From a virus: a DNA stretch of 30,873 bases. This document shows positions 1 through 9,100 of the stretch, piece after piece. The translations under genes and the position numbers were made by a program. Numbering within the stretch: position 1 is the stretch's first letter; the number at the start of each line of letters is the position of its first letter. The DNA lies in the IMG/VR virus record IMGVR_UViG_3300009311_000016, positions 1-30,873 of that record. One strand, 5' to 3'. The notes under the pieces are model-generated. The model had not been told where the DNA came from. It made no database searches and was given only the letters and a program-made list of their open reading frames with translations.

Positions 1-43
1 CATGGTAGAAGCTGGTTAGAGGTGATGGGATGCCGACGTGCGG

Positions 44-211
44 ATGGTTATTTGGGATGATGTTCAGGGAAGGGGAGCGAGGATACCGAGGGATACGGAG
101 TCGAAGCCAGAGGCAGAGGCGGAGAGCGAGGCGACGCAGGTGACAGTGAAGAGGAAGGGTAGCCTGCGGGCTGGGGTACAAGGTGGATTGACGTTACAGG
201 TGCTGTGCTGA
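44..211 (+). CDS. small hypothetical protein, about 55 aa
   Basis: An open frame runs from a stop at 23 to TGA at 209-211. ATG 44 gives 55 residues; GTG 38 is an alternative in the same frame. An AGAGGTGAT ribosome-site-like stretch at 18-26 lies upstream. The product has an acidic, Glu/Ala-rich middle and a basic stretch after it, with no domain I recognise. The few bases before it (2-19) end in a TAG and could be the tail of another gene, but too little is present to call. Position just before the terminase genes fits a small packaging-region protein; this is inference only. An out-of-frame competitor from ATG 30 ends at 143. Confidence 0.4.
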   Translation: MVIWDDVQGRGARIPRDTESKPEAEAESEATQVTVKRKGSLRAGVQGGLTLQVLC

Positions 212-255
212 GGGGTACTCTGGCCCGTGGGTCGTTCAAGAAAGGAGTGAGGGCG

Positions 256-513
256 ATGGTTGCAGAGGAAGTGACGGTTGACGAGATAGTAGGCATCATC
301 AAGAAGTACAACCTGTGGTGGCAGGTGTCACCGAGGACGGACCCGGCGGGGCGGGACGATGCGGCGGTAAGGGCGTCGGCGATGAACGGATTGCTGGTGA
401 ACGTCTGCCGTGATGTAGCGGCGCTCCAGAGGTCGAGGATGGCCGGGGAACTGGTTGAGTCGGACATTGAGGAGCACCTGGGGATACCGATGGTAAAAGA
501 GGGTAGCGGATGA
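256..513 (+). CDS. hypothetical protein upstream of TerL (possible small-terminase position)
   Basis: 85 residues. I chose ATG 256 because AAGGAG at 242-247 sits 8 bases before it; the frame extends back to 205 without a better site. The protein is mostly helical by composition, with an acidic N-terminus (MVAEEVTVDEIVGIIKKY) and a second charged helix near residues 50-75. No helix-turn-helix or other family signature is obvious. Its TGA (511-513) overlaps the terL ATG (510) in an ATGA arrangement, so the two are translationally coupled. Small-terminase genes commonly occupy this position, but nothing in the sequence proves that role. Confidence 0.7.
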   Translation: MVAEEVTVDEIVGIIKKYNLWWQVSPRTDPAGRDDAAVRASAMNGLLVNVCRDVAALQRSRMAGELVESDIEEHLGIPMVKEGSG

Positions 514-1946
514 AGCCGATAGAGGTACCGGTCCAGGACTATACTGAAGAAGTGCTGGAGCTTCAGAAGCTGGGTCAGACGAGGCCGGACTTATGGATAG
601 AACAGGTGTTCCGGTGTCGGTTGTGGGGGAAGCAGGCAGAGGTAGCCCGGAGCGTCATGGAGAATACGAGGACTGCCGTGAGGAGCTGCTCGGGTAGTGG
701 CAAGAGTTTCATCGCGGCGAGGGTAGCCCTGGCGTTTCTCCACAACTTTGAGCCGAGTACAGTCATATCGACGGCGCCGACATTCAGGCAGGTTGAGCTC
801 ATACTGTGGCGTGAGATTGCTGCGGCGCAGGGTCAGGCGAGCATACGTCTTGGTGGGGATTTGACGAATGTCCGCCTGGACATTACGGAAAACTGGTTTG
901 CTGTGGGTCTGTCGACGGACCACCCGGAGCGTTTCCAGGGTTTCCATAATGAGAACATTCTGGTGATTGGCGATGAGGCGAGCGGTTTGCCGGAGACCAT
1001 CTACTCTGCACTGGAGAACCCGATGGCAACGGGAAACGCCCACGAGTTGCTCATCGGTAATCCGACGCAGCCGGTAGGACCTTTCCGGGACTGCTTCACA
1101 TCGCCACTCTATCAGACGTTCCACATCTCGGCGTTCGATACACCGAACTTCACCGCCCTGGGGATAACGCGGGAAGACATCAGAGACGGGGCCTGGGAGA
1201 AGAAGGTCGGCGATAAGGTCATGCCCTATCCTGGTCTGGTATCTCCGCGGTGGGTGGCCGAGAGACTCATTGAGTGGGGAGAAGGTTCGTACCTGTGGCT
1301 GGTGTACGTCGAGGGAGAGTTTCCCGGTAGCGGTGTCAACACACTCTTCCACCTGCCTGACGTTGAGGCTGCCGTAGAGAGGACTATCGAGTCGGAAGGC
1401 GACAAGATAAGTAGCCTCGATGTCAGCCGGTACGGTGACAGTGAGACGGTGTTTGCCGTGCGCCAGGGTGACCATGTCTTCGAGATGGCCGCTTGGAGCC
1501 ATGCTGATACCACCCATACCGCCGGCCGGACGGCCCGGCATATCCGGTTGAATAATCCGACGTACAACTTCGTCGACTCGGTCGGAGTCGGCGGTGGCGT
1601 TGCCGATATGCTCAAAGCCGAGGACATTTCGATAACCGACTTCAATGCCGGGGCGGTGGCGGTCGATAAGGAAAGGTACGGCAACCGGCGGGCCGAACTC
1701 TTCTGGTATCTTTCACGGAAGTTTGTCGAGGGTACTATTGATATACCTGATGATGGCAAGCTCAAGAGCCAGCTCTGCGACATTCGGTACCGCTATGACC
1801 AGAGGGGCAGAATGTGGATTGAGACGAAGGAAGAGGCCAAGGCGCGGGGCAGCCGGTCGCCGGACCGGGCGGACGCACTGATGATGACTTACGCTCCCGC
1901 GAAGTCGCGGGGTAAAAAGGGTAGACCCAATCAGAAAATATACTAA
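510..1946 (+). CDS. terL: terminase large subunit (DNA-packaging ATPase/nuclease)
   Basis: 478 residues, normal length for TerL. It drives DNA into the procapsid through the portal and cuts the concatemer. The N-terminal ATPase domain shows Walker A SCSGSGKS (59-66), Walker B ILVIGDEA with D155/E156 (150-157) and a motif III-like LIGNPT (181-186). The C-terminal RNase H-fold nuclease shows three acidic positions in the expected order: D304 in SLDVS, D356 in FVDSVG, and D452/D455 in SPDRADALMM. The basic tail (RGKKGRPNQK) is typical. It overlaps the preceding small ORF by an ATGA and is followed 20 bases later by a virion-like gene. The 316-aa opposite-strand open frame inside it is a shadow. 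Identification is firm; the packaging strategy (headful or cos) cannot be told. Confidence 0.96.
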   Translation: MKPIEVPVQDYTEEVLELQKLGQTRPDLWIEQVFRCRLWGKQAEVARSVMENTRTAVRSCSGSGKSFIAARVALAFLHNFEPSTVISTAPTFRQVELILWREIAAAQGQASIRLGGDLTNVRLDITENWFAVGLSTDHPERFQGFHNENILVIGDEASGLPETIYSALENPMATGNAHELLIGNPTQPVGPFRDCFTSPLYQTFHISAFDTPNFTALGITREDIRDGAWEKKVGDKVMPYPGLVSPRWVAERLIEWGEGSYLWLVYVEGEFPGSGVNTLFHLPDVEAAVERTIESEGDKISSLDVSRYGDSETVFAVRQGDHVFEMAAWSHADTTHTAGRTARHIRLNNPTYNFVDSVGVGGGVADMLKAEDISITDFNAGAVAVDKERYGNRRAELFWYLSRKFVEGTIDIPDDGKLKSQLCDIRYRYDQRGRMWIETKEEAKARGSRSPDRADALMMTYAPAKSRGKKGRPNQKIY

Positions 1947-1968
1947 GGTGGGGAGGTAAGGAAGGATG
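1947..1968 (+). repeat. duplicated translation-initiation sequence, copy 1
   Basis: 22 bases ending exactly on ATG 1966, containing GGGGAGG and AAGGAAGG. An identical 22-base copy precedes the next gene (2349-2370). It supplies the ribosome-binding site for the 124-residue protein. Confidence 0.9.
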
Positions 1969-2340
1969 CCAGCACCAACGAAGACAGACATCAAGGACGT
2001 AAGGGCAATATCGCCGCATGACATCTCGGGTCATGTAGAGGGCACCACGGTTGATGCCTATGCAAATGCGCTTGACCTGGACACCAGAGGACAGAGGAGC
2101 AAGACCATCATCCTCAAGAATACAGCCGGCGCTAACGGGCTGAAGTATAAGCTGCTCATCAGTGCGTTCTTTGAGGCAGGTGAGCAGGCGGAAGAGGTTG
2201 CCGAGACGACGCTGGCGGCCGGAGCAACGGCCAAGTTTCGGTATGTCGGTGCCTACGGGCGCATGATACTCCAGGTGAAAGCGGCTGTCGGGTCTGCCCA
2301 GGCCACGTACACGGCCGACTACACGATGAGCGGGATATAG
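1966..2340 (+). CDS. hypothetical virion-type protein, 124 aa
   Basis: Unrecognised 124-residue protein. It lacks a signal peptide or membrane segment. The composition is Ala/Thr/Gly-rich with alternating hydrophobic residues (for example SKTIILKNTAG, KYKLLISAFF, RMILQVKAAVG), which suggests a small beta-sandwich. Its Thr-rich end (QATYTADYTMSGI) is also virion-like. It begins after a strong purine-rich ribosome site that is duplicated before the next gene, so the two probably form a pair made at similar levels. A decoration, head-fibre or tail-attachment protein are all possible; I have no motif to choose between them. Confidence 0.8.
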   Translation: MPAPTKTDIKDVRAISPHDISGHVEGTTVDAYANALDLDTRGQRSKTIILKNTAGANGLKYKLLISAFFEAGEQAEEVAETTLAAGATAKFRYVGAYGRMILQVKAAVGSAQATYTADYTMSGI

Positions 2341-2348
2341 AATTAGCT

Positions 2349-2370
2349 GGTGGGGAGGTAAGGAAGGATG
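2349..2370 (+). repeat. duplicated translation-initiation sequence, copy 2
   Basis: Identical to 1947-1968 and ends exactly on the ATG at 2368. It provides the ribosome site of the fibre-like gene. Confidence 0.9.
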
Positions 2371-3555
2371 GCTATTTCCGCATATCACACAGATACAATC
2401 GAGGAGCTGTTTCGGATAAGCGGCTTCGACCTACTGCCACCGACCGATAACGAGTTTTCTATCGGTTCTGTGGCCTTCAGTCTGAAGGACATACACGTCC
2501 AGAACATCGTCTACGCCGGGGCTCTGGCGGGGAATTGGGAGCCGTCGGCCGATGACACGTATCTCCTGGGGAGTGCAACAAAGGGGTGGATTGGTCTGCA
2601 CCTGCCGGACACGTTCATAGTGGACGATCCCGGGGTGGTGAAGCTCCGAAACAGTGTCAATGATGCCTACGTTGACCTGGAAGCCATGGACATCCAGCTG
2701 GCAGGAACAACGACTGCCTTGACCTTTTCCAATGCGGCTACAATAGTGGCAGGTTCTGGCCTGACTCTGCCTGCGTTTGCTATGGGTGGACAGATAACTG
2801 GCGGTGGACAGAGTATTACAGGTTTAGCTTCTCTGTCTTTTGCAACAGGAGCCAACCGTATTATATTTATGGAGGACGTGGCAGAAGATAAGGAATTAAC
2901 ACTCAGAGGTGGCCCTAATGCAGGAGGTTCGGGAGGACTGATACTAATTCACGGTCACGCCGATGCTACTCAGCCGGGAGCTATCCGGATGGGTACTTCG
3001 AATGCAGCTGGGAATGCCGATGTTATCAGAATAGATTTGTCAGGTGCAGCAGCAACAGCTGAACTCGCTCTAACCAACGTGACTGTTACTGGCATAGTCC
3101 TATCAGGTGACCTAGAGTTCGGTCCCTCATCTCTTGACCTTTTGGGGCCGTCTACTGATGCTGGTTTCTTTGAGATAAAGGCAAAGGACTCTGGTGTTGG
3201 TATGGTAGCTGTGGCTAGTGTTCGCGGGGCTTCTGACCCCTTTATTGCGTTAGGTGGTGGACAAGAGTTCAAGTTTACCAACGCCGGCCTAGTTGGCTTC
3301 TTCGGAGCGACCCCGGTTGCCCAGCCCTCAGCCTACACACAGACCTACGCCACGGCTGACAAGACCATCGCGAACCCGACCTGTACTTCGATGGGTGACC
3401 TGGGAGCTACCGATGCTGGATGGGGTGCTTCGAGCGAGGCCAACTTCGACAAGATTACCACGGCCATCGACCAGATAATCGCTGACAACCTGGACTTGAG
3501 ACAGGCGTTGACCGCCCTGGTCGATGACCTGCAAAGTCTGGGACTGTTGCAGTAG
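2368..3555 (+). CDS. phage fibre/appendage-like structural protein
   Basis: 395 residues, rich in Gly, Ala, Thr, Ser and Asp with a beta-rich repeating texture. Near residues 58-80 it has the motif DDTYLLGSATKGWIGLHL, a pattern common in fibre and appendage proteins of environmental phages ('GSATKxW..L.L'). The middle (about 125-300) reads as short beta strands separated by glycines, fitting a beta-helix or trimeric fibre. The end contains GFFGATPVAQPSAYTQTY and finishes in a helical segment (LTALVDDLQSLGLLQ). The hub/fibre protein at 17767 shares both the GSxxK module and the 'FFG...LGLL' ending, so the two probably belong to the same outer structure. The location between terL and portal is unusual for a fibre gene. 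Function is inferred from composition and motifs. Confidence 0.7.
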   Translation: MAISAYHTDTIEELFRISGFDLLPPTDNEFSIGSVAFSLKDIHVQNIVYAGALAGNWEPSADDTYLLGSATKGWIGLHLPDTFIVDDPGVVKLRNSVNDAYVDLEAMDIQLAGTTTALTFSNAATIVAGSGLTLPAFAMGGQITGGGQSITGLASLSFATGANRIIFMEDVAEDKELTLRGGPNAGGSGGLILIHGHADATQPGAIRMGTSNAAGNADVIRIDLSGAAATAELALTNVTVTGIVLSGDLEFGPSSLDLLGPSTDAGFFEIKAKDSGVGMVAVASVRGASDPFIALGGGQEFKFTNAGLVGFFGATPVAQPSAYTQTYATADKTIANPTCTSMGDLGATDAGWGASSEANFDKITTAIDQIIADNLDLRQALTALVDDLQSLGLLQ

Positions 3556-3565
3556 GGGGCTTGAA

Positions 3566-3781
3566 GTGGAAGACAGACGCACAGTGAGTTACCCAGGCGA
3601 CGCCCGGGTTATCCGAGACAAACGCACCGGCGTCTTTCGCCGGAACCGCGAGAGAGTCATCTCACCAGAGGACATAGTGCCGCTTGGTGAGCACGTCTGG
3701 GTTTGCCGTATCGCTGATGCAGAAGGCAGGCCCAGACCAGGGCACCCCATTATGGCGTTCGACCGCGTGGCGATAGAATAG
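3566..3781 (+). CDS. small hypothetical protein, 71 aa
   Basis: I chose GTG 3566, which has an AGGGGG element about 6 bases upstream; an in-frame ATG at 3524 would overlap the fibre-like gene and lacks a good site. The product is basic (RVIRDKRTGVFRRNRERV) with a beta-like C-terminal half (HVWVCRIADAEGRPRPGHPIM). No family is recognised. It is in the late structural operon, 17 bases before the next gene. Confidence 0.65.
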   Translation: MEDRRTVSYPGDARVIRDKRTGVFRRNRERVISPEDIVPLGEHVWVCRIADAEGRPRPGHPIMAFDRVAIE

Positions 3782-3797
3782 AAAGGAGAAGAGAAAC

Positions 3798-4226
3798 ATG
3801 CCAGGAAAAGAAGAAGAAACACCTGGGCTGGAGAGTGGAACAAAGTCACCTGACTCTTCGGCAGAACCGACAGTACCCGATGTGGAAAACGCTGTCGAGG
3901 AACACGTAGACCCTGAGGACTTGGGCGATGTCGACATTGGTCTTGACGGCACTTACGTCCTGACACTGGTGGCCAGTCAGAGGTTTCAGTTGGCCAGAAA
4001 CTACCAGGCCAATGCCCTTGCCCTCCAGCATCTCAGGCTCTCAGTCACGGCTAACAAGGCTGTCGGCAATGAGAGGAGCACCAGGGATTACGAGAAGAGG
4101 ATTGAGGACTTGGAGCCCGAGGTCAAGCATATACTCCGTAGCATTAAGGCAATCGACAAGGAGTATCCGAAAGCCAAGGCCGAGATGCAGAAGCAGGTGG
4201 AAAAGGCTAACCGCGAGCAAAAGTAG
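3798..4226 (+). CDS. hypothetical coiled-coil protein, 142 aa
   Basis: The gene starts after AAAGGAG. Residues 1-45 are acidic and low-complexity (Glu, Pro, Ser); residues 50-142 are strongly helical with heptad-like spacing and many charged residues (RIEDLEPEVKHILRSIKAID), so a coiled coil is likely. There is no membrane segment. It lies directly before the portal gene. A scaffold-like or head-completion role is possible from composition and place, but a separate scaffold candidate sits next to the coat gene. Confidence 0.75.
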   Translation: MPGKEEETPGLESGTKSPDSSAEPTVPDVENAVEEHVDPEDLGDVDIGLDGTYVLTLVASQRFQLARNYQANALALQHLRLSVTANKAVGNERSTRDYEKRIEDLEPEVKHILRSIKAIDKEYPKAKAEMQKQVEKANREQK

Positions 4227-4244
4227 GTAAGGTGGAGGCTGCCG

Positions 4245-5993
4245 ATGGCAGACATAGATTGGAAGAGGCGGATAGCAGACAGGGAAGGTGAGCTCAACGC
4301 CTTGAGAAGCCGTTGGAAAACCGACGAGGACCTCTTGTACTTGAAAGAGTATAAGATGAAGCGCCTCGATGGGCAAGAAGAACCTGGTGAGAGGACGTAT
4401 AACATCACTCTCAATGACCCGGCCACTTTCGCAGCCCGTGTGATCGCTGTCCTTATGGGTGCTTACCAACAGGAGCTCGTCGAGGGAGATGGTCTCAGTG
4501 ACAGGGACACAACCGAGATTGAGACACTACTCCGACATGCGGAAGAAGAGGCAGCCGAAAGGCTGGTCAACCGTGGGCTGTGGCCTGCGTACGCACATGC
4601 GGTCGAACAAATGTGCATGAGAGGTCGTGCCGCTTCGAGGCTCCTTGTACGGCTGAAGGACGGTAAGGCCATCATAGACGATACTCCACTCGATGCCCGG
4701 TATGTCGTATGGCAGTTTGACTCTGAGGGGTTGGAGTATATCGCATATAAGGTAACAAGACGCCGGTCGGAACTTGAGGCGGAGTATCCTGATTATGACC
4801 TGGCATCTACGGCGGATACGGCTGAACTAACTGACCTATGGACCCGGAGGCACAACCAGATATGGGTCAATGACATCGATGTCAGGAACGAGAAACACCA
4901 ATATGGAGAGTGTCCAGGTGTCTACACTATCTGCCCGGCCGGGTCTATGCTCGCTGGTGATGGCTCTATCGCTCACCACGGAGAGGGCATCTTTGCCGCT
5001 GACCGGGGTCTGTGGCCAGAGATGAACCGTGCTGCGTCTATACTCCAGACTCTCAATGTTACCTCATTCAATCAGGGCCTTCAGTTGGAAAGTGATGCTG
5101 GAGCAGAGGGCGCACTGCCAGAGAAGGACCCGAGGACACCATGGGCGATAACGGCGGTTGAGAAGAGGGGCGGCTTTAAGCTCATTCCAGTCGCGGATAT
5201 CAGGAACGCAACAAGGCATCTACTCTCAATGCTGGAGGGGCGCATTCAGCGTGGTGCTCTCCCGGCAATCGACTATGGTAACCTTACTTTCCCCTTGTCG
5301 GCGGTGGCAATAGCACGGTTGACGGAAGGACGGGACCAGATATTCGTACCCCGCATACAAGGACTGGCGTTGCACCAGCAGGCCAAGAGTCGTCTCATCA
5401 TCCGGCAACTGAAAAGGCTCGGTGGTGAGATTGAGTTAGGGGCCGAAGGGCACAGGCGCACGTTCAGCGTGGCGATACTCAATAAATCCTTCTCCATTAA
5501 GTACCGCTACTTCAGTGAGGCACCGGAGCAGAAGATAGCCAACTACGCCGTTGCCGAGGCAGCGAAAGCGGCCGGCCTTTCAGACGACACGATATTCCGT
5601 GACATACTCAGACTGCCCGACCCAAACGGTGAGCACCGTAAGAGGCGAGCAGAGAACGCCGAGCGTTTGGACCCGGTGCTGTCTCTGTACCGGCATTGCC
5701 ACAACCTGATTGAAGAGGGCAAGGACGTTGAGGCTAGGCTGATGAAGACCTCTCTCCTCAGGATGCTACGTGAGCGGGGTATTGGCAAGGAAGAGGAGTC
5801 TGTCCAGGCCGGTCCGCCGGCGATACAGTCTGCACCTTTGGTGCCCTTGCTTTCCCGGGGGGAGTCGACAGGAGCGAGGGGTCCGAACCGTGATGTCGAA
5901 GACATATCAGAGGCGCTCCAACAAGCCGAGGACAACAACGAAAAACAGGCCGATATTATGAGAGCGGCGAGGGAGGTGGAGGCTCGTGGTTGA
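4245..5993 (+). CDS. portal protein
   Basis: 582 residues, within the usual range for podovirus and siphovirus portals. The portal is the dodecameric ring at one head vertex through which TerL pumps DNA and to which the tail attaches. The N-terminal helices, NDPATFAARVIAVLMGAY, the central beta-rich part (DDTPLDARYVVWQFDSEGL) and long late helix (RHLLSMLEGRIQRGALPA) match the general portal pattern. The C-terminus (from about 510) is a low-complexity Gln/Glu/Arg-rich tail. The start ATG follows GGTGGAGG. Context is good: terminase upstream and scaffold/coat downstream, all on the same strand. No catalytic motif is expected. The main uncertainty is that the call depends on overall pattern and position. 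Confidence 0.82.
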   Translation: MADIDWKRRIADREGELNALRSRWKTDEDLLYLKEYKMKRLDGQEEPGERTYNITLNDPATFAARVIAVLMGAYQQELVEGDGLSDRDTTEIETLLRHAEEEAAERLVNRGLWPAYAHAVEQMCMRGRAASRLLVRLKDGKAIIDDTPLDARYVVWQFDSEGLEYIAYKVTRRRSELEAEYPDYDLASTADTAELTDLWTRRHNQIWVNDIDVRNEKHQYGECPGVYTICPAGSMLAGDGSIAHHGEGIFAADRGLWPEMNRAASILQTLNVTSFNQGLQLESDAGAEGALPEKDPRTPWAITAVEKRGGFKLIPVADIRNATRHLLSMLEGRIQRGALPAIDYGNLTFPLSAVAIARLTEGRDQIFVPRIQGLALHQQAKSRLIIRQLKRLGGEIELGAEGHRRTFSVAILNKSFSIKYRYFSEAPEQKIANYAVAEAAKAAGLSDDTIFRDILRLPDPNGEHRKRRAENAERLDPVLSLYRHCHNLIEEGKDVEARLMKTSLLRMLRERGIGKEEESVQAGPPAIQSAPLVPLLSRGESTGARGPNRDVEDISEALQQAEDNNEKQADIMRAAREVEARG

Positions 5994-6171
5994 AAACCTT
6001 ACGCATGAAGAGCTGGATAGCGAAGTAATGGAAGCTCTGGCTGACTACGAGAAGGCTCAGAAGGCAAAGGGCGGGGCCCGGAGTGCCTTGAGTGCCTTCA
6101 CGGAAAAGCTCAGCCGTAAGCCCAAGGTAAATCTACCCGTATTGCAAAGAGGACAGCGAGGGCAGCAGTGA
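5986..6171 (+). CDS. small hypothetical protein between portal and giant gene
   Basis: 61 residues from GTG 5986, which overlaps the portal stop by 8 bases and follows a GGGAGGTGGAGG ribosome site. The N-terminal half is acidic and helical (HEELDSEVMEALADYEKAQ); the C-terminal half is basic and ends QRGQRGQQ. Its TGA overlaps the GTG start of the 2218-residue gene, so translation of the giant protein is probably coupled to it. No family is recognised. Confidence 0.75.
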   Translation: MVENLTHEELDSEVMEALADYEKAQKAKGGARSALSAFTEKLSRKPKVNLPVLQRGQRGQQ

Positions 6172-9100
6172 CACTACCAACCCACGTAGTAGAAATTGAC
6201 CCGGCGAGAAAAGCGGCAGAGGCTCAGAGGGCGCTATCGAAGAAAAAGAAGCCGGCGGCGGAGCAGGAACCGGAGATTAAGATAGGTCCTGAGGGCGAAG
6301 TCGTCCCTGAAGTCAGCTGGCTTCGGCAGCCCGAGAAGAGGGCCAGGTGGGCAGAGAGATGGAGAGCGGAAAGAAGGCCGACTGCCGAGGAACCGGCGGT
6401 TGGTCCGCCCCTGGTTGCTGTGCCCGAACCCCTTTGGGGCGGTGGCGGCGGCATCAGTGAACCGGGGGAAGGTGCCGAGCAGCCGCCAGTCGTACCAACC
6501 GAACCTGACTTGCCTACCAGAGCACGTGAGGCCCTGACTGAGGTCTTCCCGGAGAGAGACGTAGAAGAGCTCGTGCTTGACCTGGAGAGTGCCTATGCCC
6601 GTATCGCTGAGATTGCGTCGACTCTCGAAGGCGTAGTGCCGCCGTTTGAGAAGCAGCCCATGGAGATAGAGCGGGCCGGTCTTGAAGCTGACCTTGACAA
6701 GTTTTTCATGGCGATATTCGAGTACGGTCGGACGTCCGGTACCGAGTCCCTCCTCCGTGCTATGGGAGCTACCAGGGAAGAGGTTGAAGGCTTCTTTGCC
6801 GTAGCAAAGCAGGCCATACCGGAAGAAGGCTCACCCGTTGAAATGGAGACTGTGGACGGTGAGATAGTCCACGCGACCATCTTCCCGGACTTCTCCGTTT
6901 CTGTCGAGGGCCGCATTGTCGGCAGGTTTGACCCGAGCACTGGAGATTGGGAGGAGCAATACGTCCCGACATCTCGGAAGGAAGCGTGGGAGCGTTATCA
7001 GGTCCGGCTTGTCGAGGTCGCCAATGAGTATGAGGACGTGGCCGACTGGACGCGGAAAGGATGGGAGGATAGGCGGAAGCAGAACCCCGAGAGAGTGCAG
7101 GCTTGGTGGGATGCCAAGAATAAGGCTTGGGACGAATACCTGGTAGAGTACGGTCTGACCTTCGGCGCTTTGTCATTCAGGAAGTTACTGGCTCCGGCGG
7201 CGGAGTGGGGAGAGAGGTATCTTGGTCGGCCCTGGGAAGTCCTGCTTATGGAGGTTGCCGCTCGTACGGCGCAGGCCAACAATGCCATCAACAGGGCGTT
7301 GGGTATGGAGGAGTTTGGAGCTAACCTCGACGAGGAAATCCAGGCTGTCCGCCAGATGGACGAGTTGTATGAGACATACGGCTGGCAGGCCATCTTTGCC
7401 GATGAGGTACATGGGGTGTGGGAAGACTTCAAGGAAGTTGCCGAGGAGAAACGTGGTACTGGCGGTTTCCTTACTGCGCTGGAATGGGCCAATCCTGTCT
7501 ATCTTATCCCGATAGGCCGATTTTTCGGGTGGGGTTCAAGGCTCTCCAGCAGGGTGCCGGTGATCGGCAAGGGTATGGAGCGCACCGCAGCCGCCGTGCA
7601 GTATCTTGAGTTGCAGGCCGGTAAAGCCATAGCATACCCGATTGTGAAGACACTCCGAGCTCCCGGGCGGGTACTGGAGAATGTAGGCGAGAAGCTCGGC
7701 AAGAAGTATGTCCAGCAGTCCGTCAAGAGGAGCAGGTACCTGGAGCTCGCTATCGACTTGCCCGCCAATGAAGAGCTGCTCAATGGGGTCTTGGTCGATA
7801 ACTGGATGAAGAGGGTTATCATCAATGCCTCGAAGGTCAAGCCGGTAAGGGTGGGTGTCGAGAAGGCACTCGGCTGGCGAATACTCGTCGAGCGGCAAGG
7901 TACTCTCATTGATGACATCGTTGGTCGTGGTGCTGTTGTTCATGCCGAAGTAATGAGACGCGGGCCCAATGTGGCTAGGGTCAAGGTCAACGAACTCCGC
8001 AGCCTAGTGAAGGACCCGGTCAAATACTTCGGCTTCGATGACGCAGCCTTCTCTACCAGCATGGCCAAGCGTTTAAGGAAAGGCGAGACGGTGACTCCAG
8101 AGGTCGGCACACTGGAGCACGTCTTCACCAGACCGGAAGCCTACAACTGGAAAGGCATGGACTTGGGGCTGGAGTATGTGACTCGTGTCCACGAGGTCAA
8201 TACCCAGGTGCTCAACTTCCTCAAGAAGCAGGGCGTCCCGCCTGAGGGTGTGCTCGAAGACTGGTGGATACACCGGGTGGTAACAGGCAGGGTGGATGCC
8301 GAGGGGGAGCTGCTCGCTCTCCGTGGACGGCCCGGTCGTGGTGGCTTTGCCATCGGCAAGCGAGCGTCCTATGACTTCAAGAGAAAGGCTCCCACGATGG
8401 CTGAGGGCATGGCGTGGGGGGTCAAGTACAGCCCGAACATTGAGGACTCCGTCGGTACATACATTCAGGAAGCGTATAAGAAGGTAGCCGACCATCGGTT
8501 TATTGACTATGTGGCGACGTTCCCTGAGATTAGTGCCGTCACGCCTGCGGAGCGTTTCGTCAGCCAGTTCCCCGAGTTGGCGGCAGAAGTCGTGCAGACA
8601 GCCAAGCTCAAGGCCGATGCGGAGATATTCCGGGGCCATATTCAGAAAGCGATTGAGGGCTGGCGTCCAAACAAGCAGACACTCAATGCCATTGATAGGC
8701 GCTTCCCACAATGGAGTGCTGAGTTCCGCCGTCTGATAGCCAAGCCTGCCCAGGTCGAGGAGGAGTTGCGAAAGCTACTACTCCAAAACAGGAGGATAAT
8801 CGACGACCTTCAGAAGCGCCTTGTCGTTGCCGAGAAGGTTGACGTCCGGGCCACTGCCGAACGTGCGCGCCAGGAAGGTTACCGCATGGCTCGCCAAGAA
8901 GTGCCTCCAGACTTCAAGCTGCGTGAGGCTTTCGAGGTCATGGACCATAGCGATAAGCTGGCCTTTCGAGAGGCTATGGAAGGGCAGATAGTCGACCTTG
9001 ACCAGTTGTTTGCTGAACAGGCTGCGGAACTAGAGGTGCTGTCGTCTTTCCTGAAGGACGATGTACTCTGGCACCATCAGATGATGCTCGGGCGGCGTAA

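Noticed and set aside
591-1541. 316-codon minus-strand frame over the terminase gene
   Set aside because: TerL motifs on the plus strand are complete and the antisense frame has no ribosome site or recognisable domain.
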